Under the pieces are notes generated by a model that saw nothing but the letters and a program-made list of their open reading frames with translations, was not told the DNA's origin and ran no database searches. This document shows positions 22,954-31,662 of a DNA stretch of 64,000 nt, in pieces; the stretch's first letter is position 1, and every line of letters starts with the position of its first letter. This DNA is from Rhodococcus sp. KRD162. GTDB lineage: Bacteria; Actinomycetota; Actinomycetes; Mycobacteriales; Mycobacteriaceae. Position numbers and translations under genes: made by a program. Location: positions 545,781 through 609,780 of the forward strand of contig NZ_JABFAU010000005.1 in NCBI RefSeq assembly GCF_017168335.1, written 5' to 3'.

Positions 22954-24558
22954 ATGGGGGGAAAGTTGTCGAATTTCAGTCGCCGTTCGTTTCTGGGTGC
23001 CACCGCAGCAGCCGGTCTGGCCGCCGCGGTATCGGGTACCGGCGTGGCCCGGGCCGCCACCGGTGCAAGGACGCAGATTCCACTGACCCGCGAGGACCAT
23101 CGCGTGGTCATCATCGGATCCGGCTTCGGTGGTGGCGTCGCGGCGTTGCGCCTGGCCAGTGCAGGCGTTCCCGTCCTGGTGCTGGAGCGAGGACGTCGCT
23201 GGCCCTCAGGGCCGAACTCCGACACCTTTCCCAATCCACTGGCACCGGACAAGCGCGTCCTGTGGTACGGCTCTAGCCCCAACTTGTTCGGAAAGCCGGT
23301 CCCGTTCGATCCGTACGTGGGCCTGCTCGAGGCGGTTCCCGGCGAGAACATGACTGCACTGTGCGCCGCGGGTGTCGGCGGTGGATCGCTGGTCTACCAG
23401 GGAATGACGTTGGAACCCGCGCAGCCGGTGTTCGAGGAGTTCTTCCCCGCCGGTCTGGACTGGCCCACGTTGCACAGCACGTACTACCCGCGAGTGGCAC
23501 AGATGCTGCAGCTCGAGCTGGCCCCCGACGAGCTGATCGATTCACCCAACTACCGAGCGGCGCGAGTGTTCGCAGCCAACGCACGTAGAGCGGGTCTGCC
23601 CGTATCGAAGATCCCGATGCCGATCGACTGGAACTACGCCCTCGACGAGATCCACGGGCTGGTGAAACCGTCGTACACCGACGGTACCGGTGCATTCGGG
23701 GTGAACAACGGCGGCAAGCATTCGGTCGATGTCACCTACATCGCGGCAGCCGAGGCGACCGGACTCGCCACAGTCGCGACACAACACAATGTCACGAGCG
23801 TCGAACGCGCCGACGACGGCCGATGGACCGTGCACGTCGACAGGATCGATTCCGACGGAACGGTGTTGGAGAACAAGATCCTGACCACCGGTGCGCTGAT
23901 CATGGCGGCCGGTAGCTTGAACACCACGAAGCTGCTCGTCAAAGCCGGAGCCAACGGTTCGATCCCCGATATGCCCGACGAGCTGGGGCAAGGGTGGGGC
24001 ACCAATGCCGATCGAATCTACGTGTGGTCGAGTCTCGAGCAGGAATTCGGTACACCCCAAGGTGGTCCGGTGGTGTTCGGCAGCCTCAACTGGGACGACC
24101 CACGCACTGCACACACCGTCATTCAGGCATCGATACCGTCGTTGGGATTCGATGCTCGCAGCACCATGATCGTGGGCTACGGCGTCAGCGACGGACGTGG
24201 GCACTTCGCTTACGACTCCGCGCGCGATTGCGCTCAGTTGCATTGGCCGGTCGAGGGAGACTCGGTCATCCAGAACGGTTCCATCGACCCGTCGGTTCGG
24301 CGCATCGCGGGCCCGGGCAGCATCCTGACCGACACCAACGCGATTTTCCCCTCCACCTGGCACCCACTGGGCGGGGCGAACATGGGACCGGTGTGCGATC
24401 TCGACGGGCGCGTACACGGCCAACCCGGTCTGTACGTTCTCGACGGGGCCCTGATGCCCGGCAACACCGCGGCCTGCAACCCGTCGATGACCATCGCTGC
24501 GCTGGCCGAGCGTGCGCTGGACAACATAGTCGCCCGCGACGTCGGTTCCGTTTTCTAA
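22954..24558 (+). CDS. Cholesterol oxidase, GMC-type, Tat-exported
   Basis: 534 residues. A twin-arginine signal (SRRSFLGATAAAGLAAAVSG, cleavage after ARA) implies export of a folded flavoprotein. FAD is bound by VVIIGSGFGGGVAALRLASA (about 50-70). AGVGGGSLVYQGM and the C-terminal TWHPLGGANMG with the active-site His, and NPSMTIAALAERA with the Asn, match class-I cholesterol oxidases, which oxidise and isomerise cholesterol to cholest-4-en-3-one using oxygen. ATG 22954 has no good ribosome site; TTG 22966 follows GGGGGGAA and would shorten the protein by four residues without affecting the signal. The lipase 22 bases downstream is probably co-transcribed. Confidence 0.9.
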   Translation: MGGKLSNFSRRSFLGATAAAGLAAAVSGTGVARAATGARTQIPLTREDHRVVIIGSGFGGGVAALRLASAGVPVLVLERGRRWPSGPNSDTFPNPLAPDKRVLWYGSSPNLFGKPVPFDPYVGLLEAVPGENMTALCAAGVGGGSLVYQGMTLEPAQPVFEEFFPAGLDWPTLHSTYYPRVAQMLQLELAPDELIDSPNYRAARVFAANARRAGLPVSKIPMPIDWNYALDEIHGLVKPSYTDGTGAFGVNNGGKHSVDVTYIAAAEATGLATVATQHNVTSVERADDGRWTVHVDRIDSDGTVLENKILTTGALIMAAGSLNTTKLLVKAGANGSIPDMPDELGQGWGTNADRIYVWSSLEQEFGTPQGGPVVFGSLNWDDPRTAHTVIQASIPSLGFDARSTMIVGYGVSDGRGHFAYDSARDCAQLHWPVEGDSVIQNGSIDPSVRRIAGPGSILTDTNAIFPSTWHPLGGANMGPVCDLDGRVHGQPGLYVLDGALMPGNTAACNPSMTIAALAERALDNIVARDVGSVF

Positions 24559-24580
24559 TCCCCTCTGCAGAAGGACTCCA

Positions 24581-25873
24581 ATGCAGCTGTATCGCACCTT
24601 GATCGGCGTCGCCGCCACCGCTGTCCTCGTATGCTCGTCGAGCGTGCTCGGAGCCTCGGCGGCGCAGGCGGATCCCGTCGACGATTTCTATATTCCTCCG
24701 GCCCAGCTCGTCGACGACCCCGGCGCGGTATTGCGGACACAGCCGATGTCGTTGTTCGCCGCGCTCCCCGGCCCGGACGGCGGCTATCCCGTCCAGGCCC
24801 AGCGAGTGCTGTACACCTCACGGACACAGGACGATACGCCGGTGGGAGTGTCGGGAACGTTCATCGAGACCGCGGTGCCGTGGCGCGGAGCGGGCCCACG
24901 GCCGACCATCGTCGTCGCACCGGGCACGGTAGGACAGGGCGATCAGTGCGCGCCTTCAAGGGCCTTCCCCACCACGATCAACGCTGTGGCGCAACCACTG
25001 TCGATCTCGTTCAATCAGGAACTGCTGTCCTCGACGCTGTGGGGGTCGATGGGGGCCAATGTGTTCGTCACCGACTACATCGGGCTGGGAACACCGGGAA
25101 TTCATACCTACGTCAACCGCGTCGAGCAGGCACATGCGGTTCTCGACGGTGCTCGCGCCGCGAACGAATTGGCCGGCGACGCCGACGCACCGGTCGGGAT
25201 CTGGGGCTACTCGCAGGGCGGCGGAGCCGCAGCCGCTGCAGCCGAACTCGCGTCGGAGTATGCGCCCGGGCTGAATATCAAGGGCACCTGGGCCGGAGCG
25301 CCGACAGCTGATCTGCTCGAGGTGTTGAAGACCGTCGACGGAACGTTGATCGGAGGCGTGATCGGCTACGCGCTCAACGGTTTCGTGGAGCGAGACCCCA
25401 GCCTGTTGCCTCTACTGGACGAGCGGTTGACCGACCACGGCAAGGCGGTACTCGCGGATCTGTCGACTCAGTGCATCGGCGACACCATCCTGAAGTATCC
25501 GTTTCTACGCACCGAGACACTGACATCGAACGGTCAGTCGATGCTCGCGAACCTGGCCACCATCCCACAGGCGGGACCCATTCTCGATGCGCAGCGGATC
25601 GGTCGCAGCACTCCGAATGCACCGGTGCTGATCACCAGCGGTCTCAACGACGACACCGTTCCGTACGGTCAGGCCAGACAATTGGCCCAGGACTGGTGTG
25701 GACGAGGCGCTTCGGTCGAGTTCCGCACCAATCCGCTACCTCCGATACTGCAGGGTGCTGTGATACCCAACCACTTCGGCCCGCAGTTGATCGACGGGTA
25801 CGGCGGCGAGGCTGCGACGTTCTTGATGGACAGGTTCGCCGACGTCCCCATGGCGACATGTTCGCTCGACTGA
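24581..25873 (+). CDS. LIP-type secreted lipase (free, Sec-exported)
   Basis: 430 residues with a Sec signal ending in ASAAQADP. Unlike the other four LIP proteins of the window it has no lipobox Cys, so it should be released. The nucleophile elbow is GYSQGG, the acid is in SGLNDDTVP and the His in IPNHFGP. It is the typical actinobacterial secretory lipase (PF03583-like), acting on triacylglycerols or other esters. AAGGA precedes ATG 24581, and the gene follows cholesterol oxidase by 22 bases. Together they could release and oxidise sterols from esters outside the cell. Confidence 0.85.
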   Translation: MQLYRTLIGVAATAVLVCSSSVLGASAAQADPVDDFYIPPAQLVDDPGAVLRTQPMSLFAALPGPDGGYPVQAQRVLYTSRTQDDTPVGVSGTFIETAVPWRGAGPRPTIVVAPGTVGQGDQCAPSRAFPTTINAVAQPLSISFNQELLSSTLWGSMGANVFVTDYIGLGTPGIHTYVNRVEQAHAVLDGARAANELAGDADAPVGIWGYSQGGGAAAAAAELASEYAPGLNIKGTWAGAPTADLLEVLKTVDGTLIGGVIGYALNGFVERDPSLLPLLDERLTDHGKAVLADLSTQCIGDTILKYPFLRTETLTSNGQSMLANLATIPQAGPILDAQRIGRSTPNAPVLITSGLNDDTVPYGQARQLAQDWCGRGASVEFRTNPLPPILQGAVIPNHFGPQLIDGYGGEAATFLMDRFADVPMATCSLD

Positions 25874-25948
25874 CTGTCGAGCAGCGCGCCGAGGGCTCTC
25901 TCACGGTGGCCGGGCCGGCACTGAGTCCGGTCATTGCACTACGGAACC

Positions 25949-26728
25949 GTGTTGTCGACTAAGGGTGCCTCGACACCGCTGCATTCGACGCTGTTGCGCT
26001 CGAGGCGGCGGGTGGAGGCGGTCATTGCCGGCGGTGGTCCGAGTATCGTCTTTCAACCGATCGTCCGTGGGCACGACGGTGCCGTGGAAGGATACGAGGC
26101 CCTGTCTCGCTTTCCTCCCGGTGGCGGCGACACCGAAGAATGGTTCGCCGATGCAGCCCACTGCGGCCTCGGCCCTGCTCTCGACAGATCGGCCGTCGTC
26201 AACGCATTGAAGGAATCCGCGCGTCTGCCGCAGGGCCGCTTCGTTGCGGTGAATCTCAGCGCAGCAACGCTGTTGGACGATTCGACATTCGTCGATCTGC
26301 TGATCGACTTCGGTGCGCGTCGACCACTGGTCATCGAGATCACCGAGCATGCTGCCCTCGACGACGAGGACGCCGTGGTCGATGTGCTGGCCGAACTCCG
26401 GCGCGGCGGGGTGTCGATAGCCGTCGACGATGTGGGCTCTGCGTACGCCGGTGCGCGGCAGCTGGTGGTGCTCGAGCCGGAGATGATCAAACTGGATGCG
26501 TTCGTCGTGCACGATATGAAAGGCAATCGAGCGAAGTCGGCCCTGGCCGAACTGGTGCTCGAGTTCGCACGAAGGACCGATGCGAGGTGTGTGTTCGAGG
26601 GCATCGAGACCGACGAGGATCTCGAGACGGCCAGGATGATCGGGGCCGATCTGCTGCAGGGTTACCGAACCGGCCGCCCAGAGCCGGCGGCTGACAGCGG
26701 CGAAATCGGGTGCAGTCAGCCGCGGTGA
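25949..26728 (+). CDS. EAL-domain protein (c-di-GMP phosphodiesterase-like)
   Basis: About 259 residues, a stand-alone EAL domain without GGDEF or a sensor. The motif set is nearly complete: YEALSRF (the EAL Glu), VNLSA (Asn), EITEH (Glu), DDVGSAYAG (the DDFG loop with Val for Phe), IKLDAF (Lys), FEGIET (Glu) and LLQGYRTGRP (Gln). Catalysis is therefore plausible. GTG 25949 is only a guess, as no clear ribosome site exists, and TTG 25934 is possible. It follows the lipase by 75 bases and converges on the symporter gene. Confidence 0.8.
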   Translation: MLSTKGASTPLHSTLLRSRRRVEAVIAGGGPSIVFQPIVRGHDGAVEGYEALSRFPPGGGDTEEWFADAAHCGLGPALDRSAVVNALKESARLPQGRFVAVNLSAATLLDDSTFVDLLIDFGARRPLVIEITEHAALDDEDAVVDVLAELRRGGVSIAVDDVGSAYAGARQLVVLEPEMIKLDAFVVHDMKGNRAKSALAELVLEFARRTDARCVFEGIETDEDLETARMIGADLLQGYRTGRPEPAADSGEIGCSQPR

Positions 26729-26751
26729 GCGCGGTCAGCTGCACCCGATTT

Positions 26752-27684
26752 TCACTTGATCGTCGAGCGACGCGACCAGTAGCTGGCCAGCAGTGACCCG
26801 GACACGTTGTGCCACACCGAGAAGATGGCTGCGGGCAGGGCGGCCGCGGGGCTGAAGTGCACCGACGCCAGCGCTGCGGCCAGTCCGGAGTTCTGCATTC
26901 CCACTTCGATGCTGATCGCTCGTCGGCTGGCGACGTCGAGTCCGCATGCCTTGCCGATGCCGTAGCCGATGGCGAGTCCGAGCGAGTTGTGCAGCACGAC
27001 GGCGAGGACTATCAGAGCGCCGATGGACAGCAGTGTCGATGCGCTCGCAGCTACGACGAACACGACGACGGCGGTGATGCCGGCGACCGAGATCAGCGGC
27101 AGGGCGTCGAGCATGCGATTGGTGGTTCTGGGAAACAGCAGTCGGAGAACAACTCCCAGCACGATGGGCACCAGTACGATCTGCAGGATCGAGACGAACA
27201 GTCCTCCTGCGTCGACCGGTAGGTACTCACCGGCGAGCCACAGCACCAGCAACGGCGTGAGTATCGGTGCGAGCAAGGTCGATACCGAGGTCATGGCCAC
27301 CGACAGTGCGGTGTCGCCTTTGGCCAGGTAGACCATCACATTGGATGCGGTACCGCCCGGTGCGGAGCCGACCAACACCATTCCGGCGGTCAGCGCGGCA
27401 GAGAGGCCGAGGAGATTGGCGATGCCCAGTCCTACGAGGGGCATTACGAGGAACTGAGCGGCCACACCGAGCAGAAGTGCCAGGGGGCGACGGGCGACCA
27501 CGGCGAAGTCGGAGAGCCGCAACGTCATTCCCATACCCAGCATGATGATCGAGAGCAGCCACGGCACCGCCGGTGTGCCGCCGCTGAACGTTTCGGGGGT
27601 GATCAGGGCCAGGGCTCCGGCCGCAACGACGATCAGGGCAAACCACTTGCCGGTGAATTCGCTGACGCTCTTCAGCTTGGACAT
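26752..27684 (-). CDS. Bile acid:sodium symporter (BASS)-family transporter
   Basis: 310 residues with about ten hydrophobic segments. APGGTASNVMVYLAKGDTALS and the late VGMQNSGLAAALASVHF are the crossover motifs characteristic of BASS/ACR3-related transporters; the GMQN segment is typical of the BASS branch. Bacterial members move pantoate, keto acids or bile acids with sodium. The neighbouring cholesterol oxidase makes a steroid ligand conceivable, but there is no direct sign. ATG 27684 is divergent from the VOC gene with an 86-base gap. Confidence 0.85.
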   Translation of the reverse strand: MSKLKSVSEFTGKWFALIVVAAGALALITPETFSGGTPAVPWLLSIIMLGMGMTLRLSDFAVVARRPLALLLGVAAQFLVMPLVGLGIANLLGLSAALTAGMVLVGSAPGGTASNVMVYLAKGDTALSVAMTSVSTLLAPILTPLLVLWLAGEYLPVDAGGLFVSILQIVLVPIVLGVVLRLLFPRTTNRMLDALPLISVAGITAVVVFVVAASASTLLSIGALIVLAVVLHNSLGLAIGYGIGKACGLDVASRRAISIEVGMQNSGLAAALASVHFSPAAALPAAIFSVWHNVSGSLLASYWSRRSTIK

Positions 27685-27770
27685 GTGGTGACTCCAAAGG
27701 TGGTCGGGCACGGCGTCGCGAAGTCTAGCCCTACCCTTTTCGAGGCTGTCCCGGGTGTACATTCGCGCTC

Positions 27771-28151
27771 ATGGCATGCCGAATCAGTGAGCTCGTACTC
27801 GATTGTCGTGATCCTGAGGCCCTCGCGACGTTCTGGTGTGAGGTGTTGGACTTCGTCGTATTGGACAGGGAGGGCGACGGTTCGGTGGAGATCGGTGCGC
27901 GCGACGGGTTCGGCGGCACCCAGCCGACCATCATTCTCAGTCCCAGCGAGAACCCCGAGAAGGCGAAGCCTCGGCTGCACATCGACGTGAGTGCGACCGA
28001 TCGGGATCAGGCCGCGGAGCTCGAACGACTCCTCAGCCTCGGCGCGCGACGAGTGGAGATCGGTCAGACCGGCCAGGAGTCCTGGCATGTATTGGCAGAT
28101 CCGGAGGGCAACGAATTCTGTTTGCTGCGAGCGCGACTCAGCCCTGTGTGA
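27771..28151 (+). CDS. VOC-family (glyoxalase-fold) protein
   Basis: 126 residues, one complete VOC module pair: LVLDCRDPEALATFWCEVL in the first beta-alpha-beta unit, LHIDVSATDRD, then SWHVLADPEGNEFCLLRA at the C-terminus. Such single-copy actinobacterial VOC proteins are mostly of unknown function, and some confer antibiotic binding or resistance. Possible metal ligands are few, so binding rather than catalysis is possible. The ATG lies close to the divergent symporter start. The gap 28152-28346 to the next gene holds nothing recognisable. Confidence 0.8.
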   Translation: MACRISELVLDCRDPEALATFWCEVLDFVVLDREGDGSVEIGARDGFGGTQPTIILSPSENPEKAKPRLHIDVSATDRDQAAELERLLSLGARRVEIGQTGQESWHVLADPEGNEFCLLRARLSPV

Positions 28152-28346
28152 AGCGGGAGTGGACGGACATCAGGAGGATGTCGCTCGGCCGACGGAGATA
28201 CGTGAGCTCGTAGACGGTCACCTGGCTCCACCACGTCAGTGACGCGTGGCTTGGGACATCGAACAAGACCGATCGGCCTTGTTCTGGCAGAATCGTGGTT
28301 ACGCTGGGTTCGACCACAACCGAAGGACGACGAACATGACGCCACC

Positions 28347-28754
28347 GTGAACAAGTTCTCGACGGTGGCACTGCTGATCCTGTTGGGTGCGGCCGGGACG
28401 TTCAACGGGGTGTCGCTGACCTCGGACCCCTCCGGGCGGTCGTTGGGCTTGGATGTCGGGATGCTTCCGTCCTGGCATACCTGGGACTACCGAATCTCCG
28501 GGTTGTTCGTGCTGTTCTTTCTCGGACTCGGACCGTTGATCTGCGTGGCTGCCGTCCTCGTCGACGCCTCCGAGGCCGCGGTGTATGTCGTGTGTGCGGG
28601 GCTGGTGACCGTCGGCTGGGTGGTGTGGCAGATCGTCGTCCTCGACATCGACGCTCCCCGCGCCCAAGTCCCCCTCACCATGCTGGGGATCGCGTTGATC
28701 GCCCTCGCAGTCGGCCAGTTGCGTGTTCGGGCCCGCGATCGAAGCCGGCAATAG
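28347..28754 (+). CDS. Small four-helix membrane protein, unknown function
   Basis: 135 residues from GTG 28347, with four hydrophobic segments (VALLILLGAAGTFNGV, ISGLFVLFFLGLGPLI, AAVYVVCAGLVTVGWVVWQIVVL, LTMLGIALIALAVGQL). The layout resembles small uncharacterised actinobacterial membrane proteins with a conserved Leu-Pro-x-Trp loop between helices 1 and 2 (MLPSWHTWDY). No catalytic motif is visible. It appears monocistronic, followed by a tandem repeat and a decayed acetyltransferase on the other strand. Confidence 0.65.
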   Translation: MNKFSTVALLILLGAAGTFNGVSLTSDPSGRSLGLDVGMLPSWHTWDYRISGLFVLFFLGLGPLICVAAVLVDASEAAVYVVCAGLVTVGWVVWQIVVLDIDAPRAQVPLTMLGIALIALAVGQLRVRARDRSRQ

Positions 28755-28813
28755 CGCCCAGTCAGAACTGCTATCGCTGGGCGAAACCCCACCCGAGTGG
28801 TGCACGTTGCTGA

Positions 28814-28849
28814 GCCTATGAACCCCGCACCGCCTATGAACCCCGCACC
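28814..28849. repeat. Tandem duplication of an 18-bp unit at the 3' end of the acetyltransferase remnant
   Basis: GCCTATGAACCCCGCACC occurs twice head to tail (28814-28831, 28832-28849). The second copy includes the stop of the acetyltransferase remnant. It is followed by CGCATCGAACGCGGGC, giving a CCCGC/GCGGG hairpin that also occurs, with two or three changes, at the end of the glycosidase gene (29517-29545). Confidence 0.7.
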
Positions 28850-29319
28850 GCATCGAACGCGGGCCGGTTGCCGATCTGTTGTCTCCACTGCGTAGCCGTG
28901 ATCTCGTACAGGACCTCGCCTTCGTCCGCGCCGGGCAACGGGTCCTGCCACTCGCGGACGTGCGTGCGCACGTGATGCATCCCGATCTTGGTCATCACAC
29001 CCCGTGACGGGTAGTTGACTGCCATTGTCTCGGCCCAGATCCGTTGCAGTCCAAGCGTGCGGAATCCGTGGTCCAGCAGCAACAATGCTCCTTCTGTGGC
29101 CAAGCCCCTCCGCCACTGTCGGCTCATCACCCGCCAGCCGATCTCGGCCTGATCGCTGCTCACGGGCGCGTCGACTGTCGAGTCACTGCGGCCGAGGTCC
29201 CACCAGCCCAGAAAGGTGCCGCCCTCGAAGCCGACCCACCACCCGAGCCCTACTCGGTCGGCAACCGGTGCCGTCGTCGGCGATTGATTCCGAGGCGAGA
29301 CGACACCGGACCCCAGGGT
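28834..29319 (-). pseudogene. 5'-truncated GNAT acetyltransferase (RimJ-like)
   Basis: The frame is open from a stop at 29320-29322 to the stop at 28834 but has no start codon before GTG 29163, which lies inside the fold. The translated part has FLGWWDLGRS, AEIGWRVMSRQWRRGLATEG (the acetyl-CoA loop) and NYPSRGVMTKIGM, followed by EWQDPLPGADEGEVLYEITA. This is the typical second half of RimJ/L-type acetyltransferases. About 60 N-terminal residues are missing. The last residues, RPAFDAVRGS, do not belong to the family and nearly copy the C-terminus of the glycosidase at 29514 (KPAFDVVRGS). Confidence 0.7.
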
Positions 29320-29409
29320 TCAGTATCGAGTCGAATGAGCGGGATGCCGCGTATGGATAGCGATCGTGAACCGTGAGGTGCGCTCGCCGGACCGCCCCGA
29401 GGCTGAGTA

Positions 29410-29489
29410 ACCTCACACCCCTGCTGCACGGTGCGCGCCCTGCCTATGAGTTGAACTCGGGAGCGCGGTTGGGAAAAAGGGTGTGAGGT
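29410..29489. repeat. Long-range 11-bp inverted repeat
   Basis: ACCTCACACCC (29410-29420) and GGGTGTGAGGT (29479-29489) are perfect inverted copies with 58 bases between, in the gap between the acetyltransferase remnant and the glycosidase 3' end. It may be a transcript-end structure for the minus-strand glycan operon or the ends of a very small mobile relic. Confidence 0.5.
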
Positions 29490-29513
29490 CCCGAATCCGA
29501 ACCCTTCAGCGAT

Positions 29514-30542
29514 TCACGAACCCCGCACCACATCGAATGCGGGCTTGTGGCTGAAGTCGAAGCGCAGCAGTCCGTAGTTCTGTTCCGCATCGGCGGGGTC
29601 GAGTCCCGAGTCGCGCAGGGAGTGCACGAACACCGGGCCGATGTAGGGCAGTGACGACGCCTTGCTCAGGCTGGAGCCGATGATGGCGGCCTGCGCGTCC
29701 TCGGTGACGGCCATCGGACTGTTGCCGGTGGGTGCACCGAGTTCGGTGATCCAGATCTTCTTGCCGCCGTCGCCGTTGGCCACCATCGTGCCGTAGGCCT
29801 GATCCACCTGCGCCCATTGGCCGTTGGGATCGTTCTCCACAGTGAAGGGGAAGGTGTAGGGATGCAGGGCGACGGCGTCCACGAAGCCGCCGGCTCCAGC
29901 GGCATACATCTGCTGCAAGAAGGTCACCGGTGCGACGGTCCAGGCACCGACGTTCATGGTCGTCGCCAAGCCTGCGCTGAGCACGGTGGCTCCGGGGTCG
30001 GCGTTGTGGATCGCGGGGTAGGCGGCGCGCAGCAGGCTCGTGTACCGGACGGCGTCGACGGGCGCGAAGAACGTCGGGATGTTCGGCTCGTTCCACACCT
30101 CGTAGCTGTCGACGCGATCGCCGAGATGGGCGGCGGCTGCTCCGGCGAACGTTCCGAACGTCCCGGCGTCCAGGGGAACTGCGCCGGGAAGTGGGGAGGC
30201 GATTCCGCCCTGTGCCCACCCCGGAGTTCCGCCCAGCACAGCGAGTACCGAATAGCCCTGCGCCCTAGCGGCATTGATCACGCGATCGGTGTTGCCCCAG
30301 TCGAACACTCCCGGTGTCGTCTCGATGGAAGCCCAGTTGACGACCACCCGCACCCAGGAAGCACCGATCTCGCGTCCGGCACCGAGTTCGTTGTTCAGCG
30401 TGGCGTCGTCGAGTGTGAGGAACGCTGCGCCACCGGTGAACCCGAGTTCGTCCGTGGGCGATGCCTGGGCGATGGGTGCCGAGACGCCCAGTGCGATGGT
30501 GGCGGCCGCGGCGACGGTGAGCAAACGGGAGCGCAGGGTCAT
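29514..30542 (-). CDS. Secreted GH39/PslG-like glycoside hydrolase
   Basis: 342 residues. A Sec signal ending near IAQASPTDE is followed by one TIM-barrel catalytic domain. The general acid is in YEVWNEPNIPTF (about 132-143) and the nucleophile in IWITELGAPTG (about 248-258), the pattern of clan GH-A enzymes close to GH39 and PslG. ATG 30542 is preferred since AGGA lies 8 bases upstream; ATG 30551 adds three residues. It is the last gene of the minus-strand glycosyltransferase operon, so it probably cleaves or edits the polymer, or clears stalled polymer outside the membrane. Confidence 0.8.
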   Translation of the reverse strand: MTLRSRLLTVAAAATIALGVSAPIAQASPTDELGFTGGAAFLTLDDATLNNELGAGREIGASWVRVVVNWASIETTPGVFDWGNTDRVINAARAQGYSVLAVLGGTPGWAQGGIASPLPGAVPLDAGTFGTFAGAAAAHLGDRVDSYEVWNEPNIPTFFAPVDAVRYTSLLRAAYPAIHNADPGATVLSAGLATTMNVGAWTVAPVTFLQQMYAAGAGGFVDAVALHPYTFPFTVENDPNGQWAQVDQAYGTMVANGDGGKKIWITELGAPTGNSPMAVTEDAQAAIIGSSLSKASSLPYIGPVFVHSLRDSGLDPADAEQNYGLLRFDFSHKPAFDVVRGS

Positions 30543-30552
30543 GGCGATCATC

Positions 30553-31662
30553 CTATGGTTTCGTCAGAGGGGCGCTGATCAGTGCTTCGACGGTGGTGTG
30601 GGGTACACGATCGTGCCAGCGTGCGGAGTTCAGTTCGTAGATGCGGTTACCGGCCTTCACCGCGGCGGTGCGGTCGAGGAGGTAGCGGCGGCATTCGGCG
30701 ACGAACTGCTCCTTGTCGTCGAACGTCGGTAGCTCGAAGATCGAGTCGAGTGACCCGACGGCTGCCGAGGTTCCGACCACCGGAAGGCCCTTGCTGGCGG
30801 CGTCGAGGATCTTCACGCGTACCCCGCCGCCGGTGGCGACGGGCGCGATCAGTGCGCGGCAGGTGCCGAGAAATTCCTGTAGGTCGTCGACGAAGCCCAG
30901 GTCTCGTACGCCCGCGGGGTAGACCGGGTCCTTGGCTCCGGGAGCTTTCGCGCCGATGATGCACAGTTCGGCACCGTCGATGCCCGCGGAGATGGCAGGC
31001 CAATATTCCAGCGCGATCTTGAACGCTTCCTGGTTCGGTGGCCAGTCACGCGTACCCATGAACACCAGTCGCTTCGCGGTCTCGGTGAGGTCGAGCTGTG
31101 GTGCGGGTTCGAGAGTGAGGTCGATCCACCGGGCATCGCGAACACCGTTGTCTCGGTACATCTGTGCCTCGTCGGCGTCGTATGTTCCGACGGCGTCCGC
31201 CGCGAGTGCGACGCGAATCTCGTCGCGCAGGATGCGTGGAGCCTCGATGCGGCCGATCAACCCGCGGGTCACCTTCCACACCTGCGACTCGGTGTTGACG
31301 GTGTTGATCGCGAACGGTGACCCGAGTTTGGTCGAGCGCAGAAACGACTCGGCCATGTAACTGTGTTCGGCCACATACACATCCGAGGTGGACGCGTCGA
31401 TGGCCTCGCGGAAGGCGTCGACGTCGTAGCGTCCGTGCACCACCGATCGAGTGGGTCGGATCGACTTCAGCAACAGCTGCGTATCGACCTTCGGCTTGGG
31501 GACGCGTACCACATCGGGGGTTTTCTCGGTCTCCTTCGACAGGCAGATCGAGCGGACCTCGAATGCCTCCCGGGCGAGTTGCATCATCAGGCGCGAGAGC
31601 GCGATGTCGCCGCCGTGTTCGGTCACGGGGTCCTTGGACAGCAGAAATGTTGCACGTCTCAT
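30553..31662 (-). CDS. Glycosyltransferase, GT-B fold (GT4-like)
   Basis: 369 residues. The C-terminal half has the usual GT4 nucleotide-sugar region: LVFMGTRDWPPNQEA, VRDLGFVDDLQEFLGTCRAL, then APVATGGGVRVKILDAASKG. The last corresponds to the E-x7-E neighbourhood in GT1/GT4 relatives seen in exopolysaccharide loci. The N-terminus has KDPVTEHGGDIALSRLM, an acceptor-binding loop. ATG 31662 follows GGAGAGG and overlaps the flippase stop by 4 bases. Donor and linkage are not predictable. Confidence 0.8.
   Translation of the reverse strand: MRRATFLLSKDPVTEHGGDIALSRLMMQLAREAFEVRSICLSKETEKTPDVVRVPKPKVDTQLLLKSIRPTRSVVHGRYDVDAFREAIDASTSDVYVAEHSYMAESFLRSTKLGSPFAINTVNTESQVWKVTRGLIGRIEAPRILRDEIRVALAADAVGTYDADEAQMYRDNGVRDARWIDLTLEPAPQLDLTETAKRLVFMGTRDWPPNQEAFKIALEYWPAISAGIDGAELCIIGAKAPGAKDPVYPAGVRDLGFVDDLQEFLGTCRALIAPVATGGGVRVKILDAASKGLPVVGTSAAVGSLDSIFELPTFDDKEQFVAECRRYLLDRTAAVKAGNRIYELNSARWHDRVPHTTVEALISAPLTKP

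Noticed and set aside
28814..28849. CRISPR or minisatellite array
   Set aside because: Only two 18-base copies directly abutting, without spacers or cas genes.
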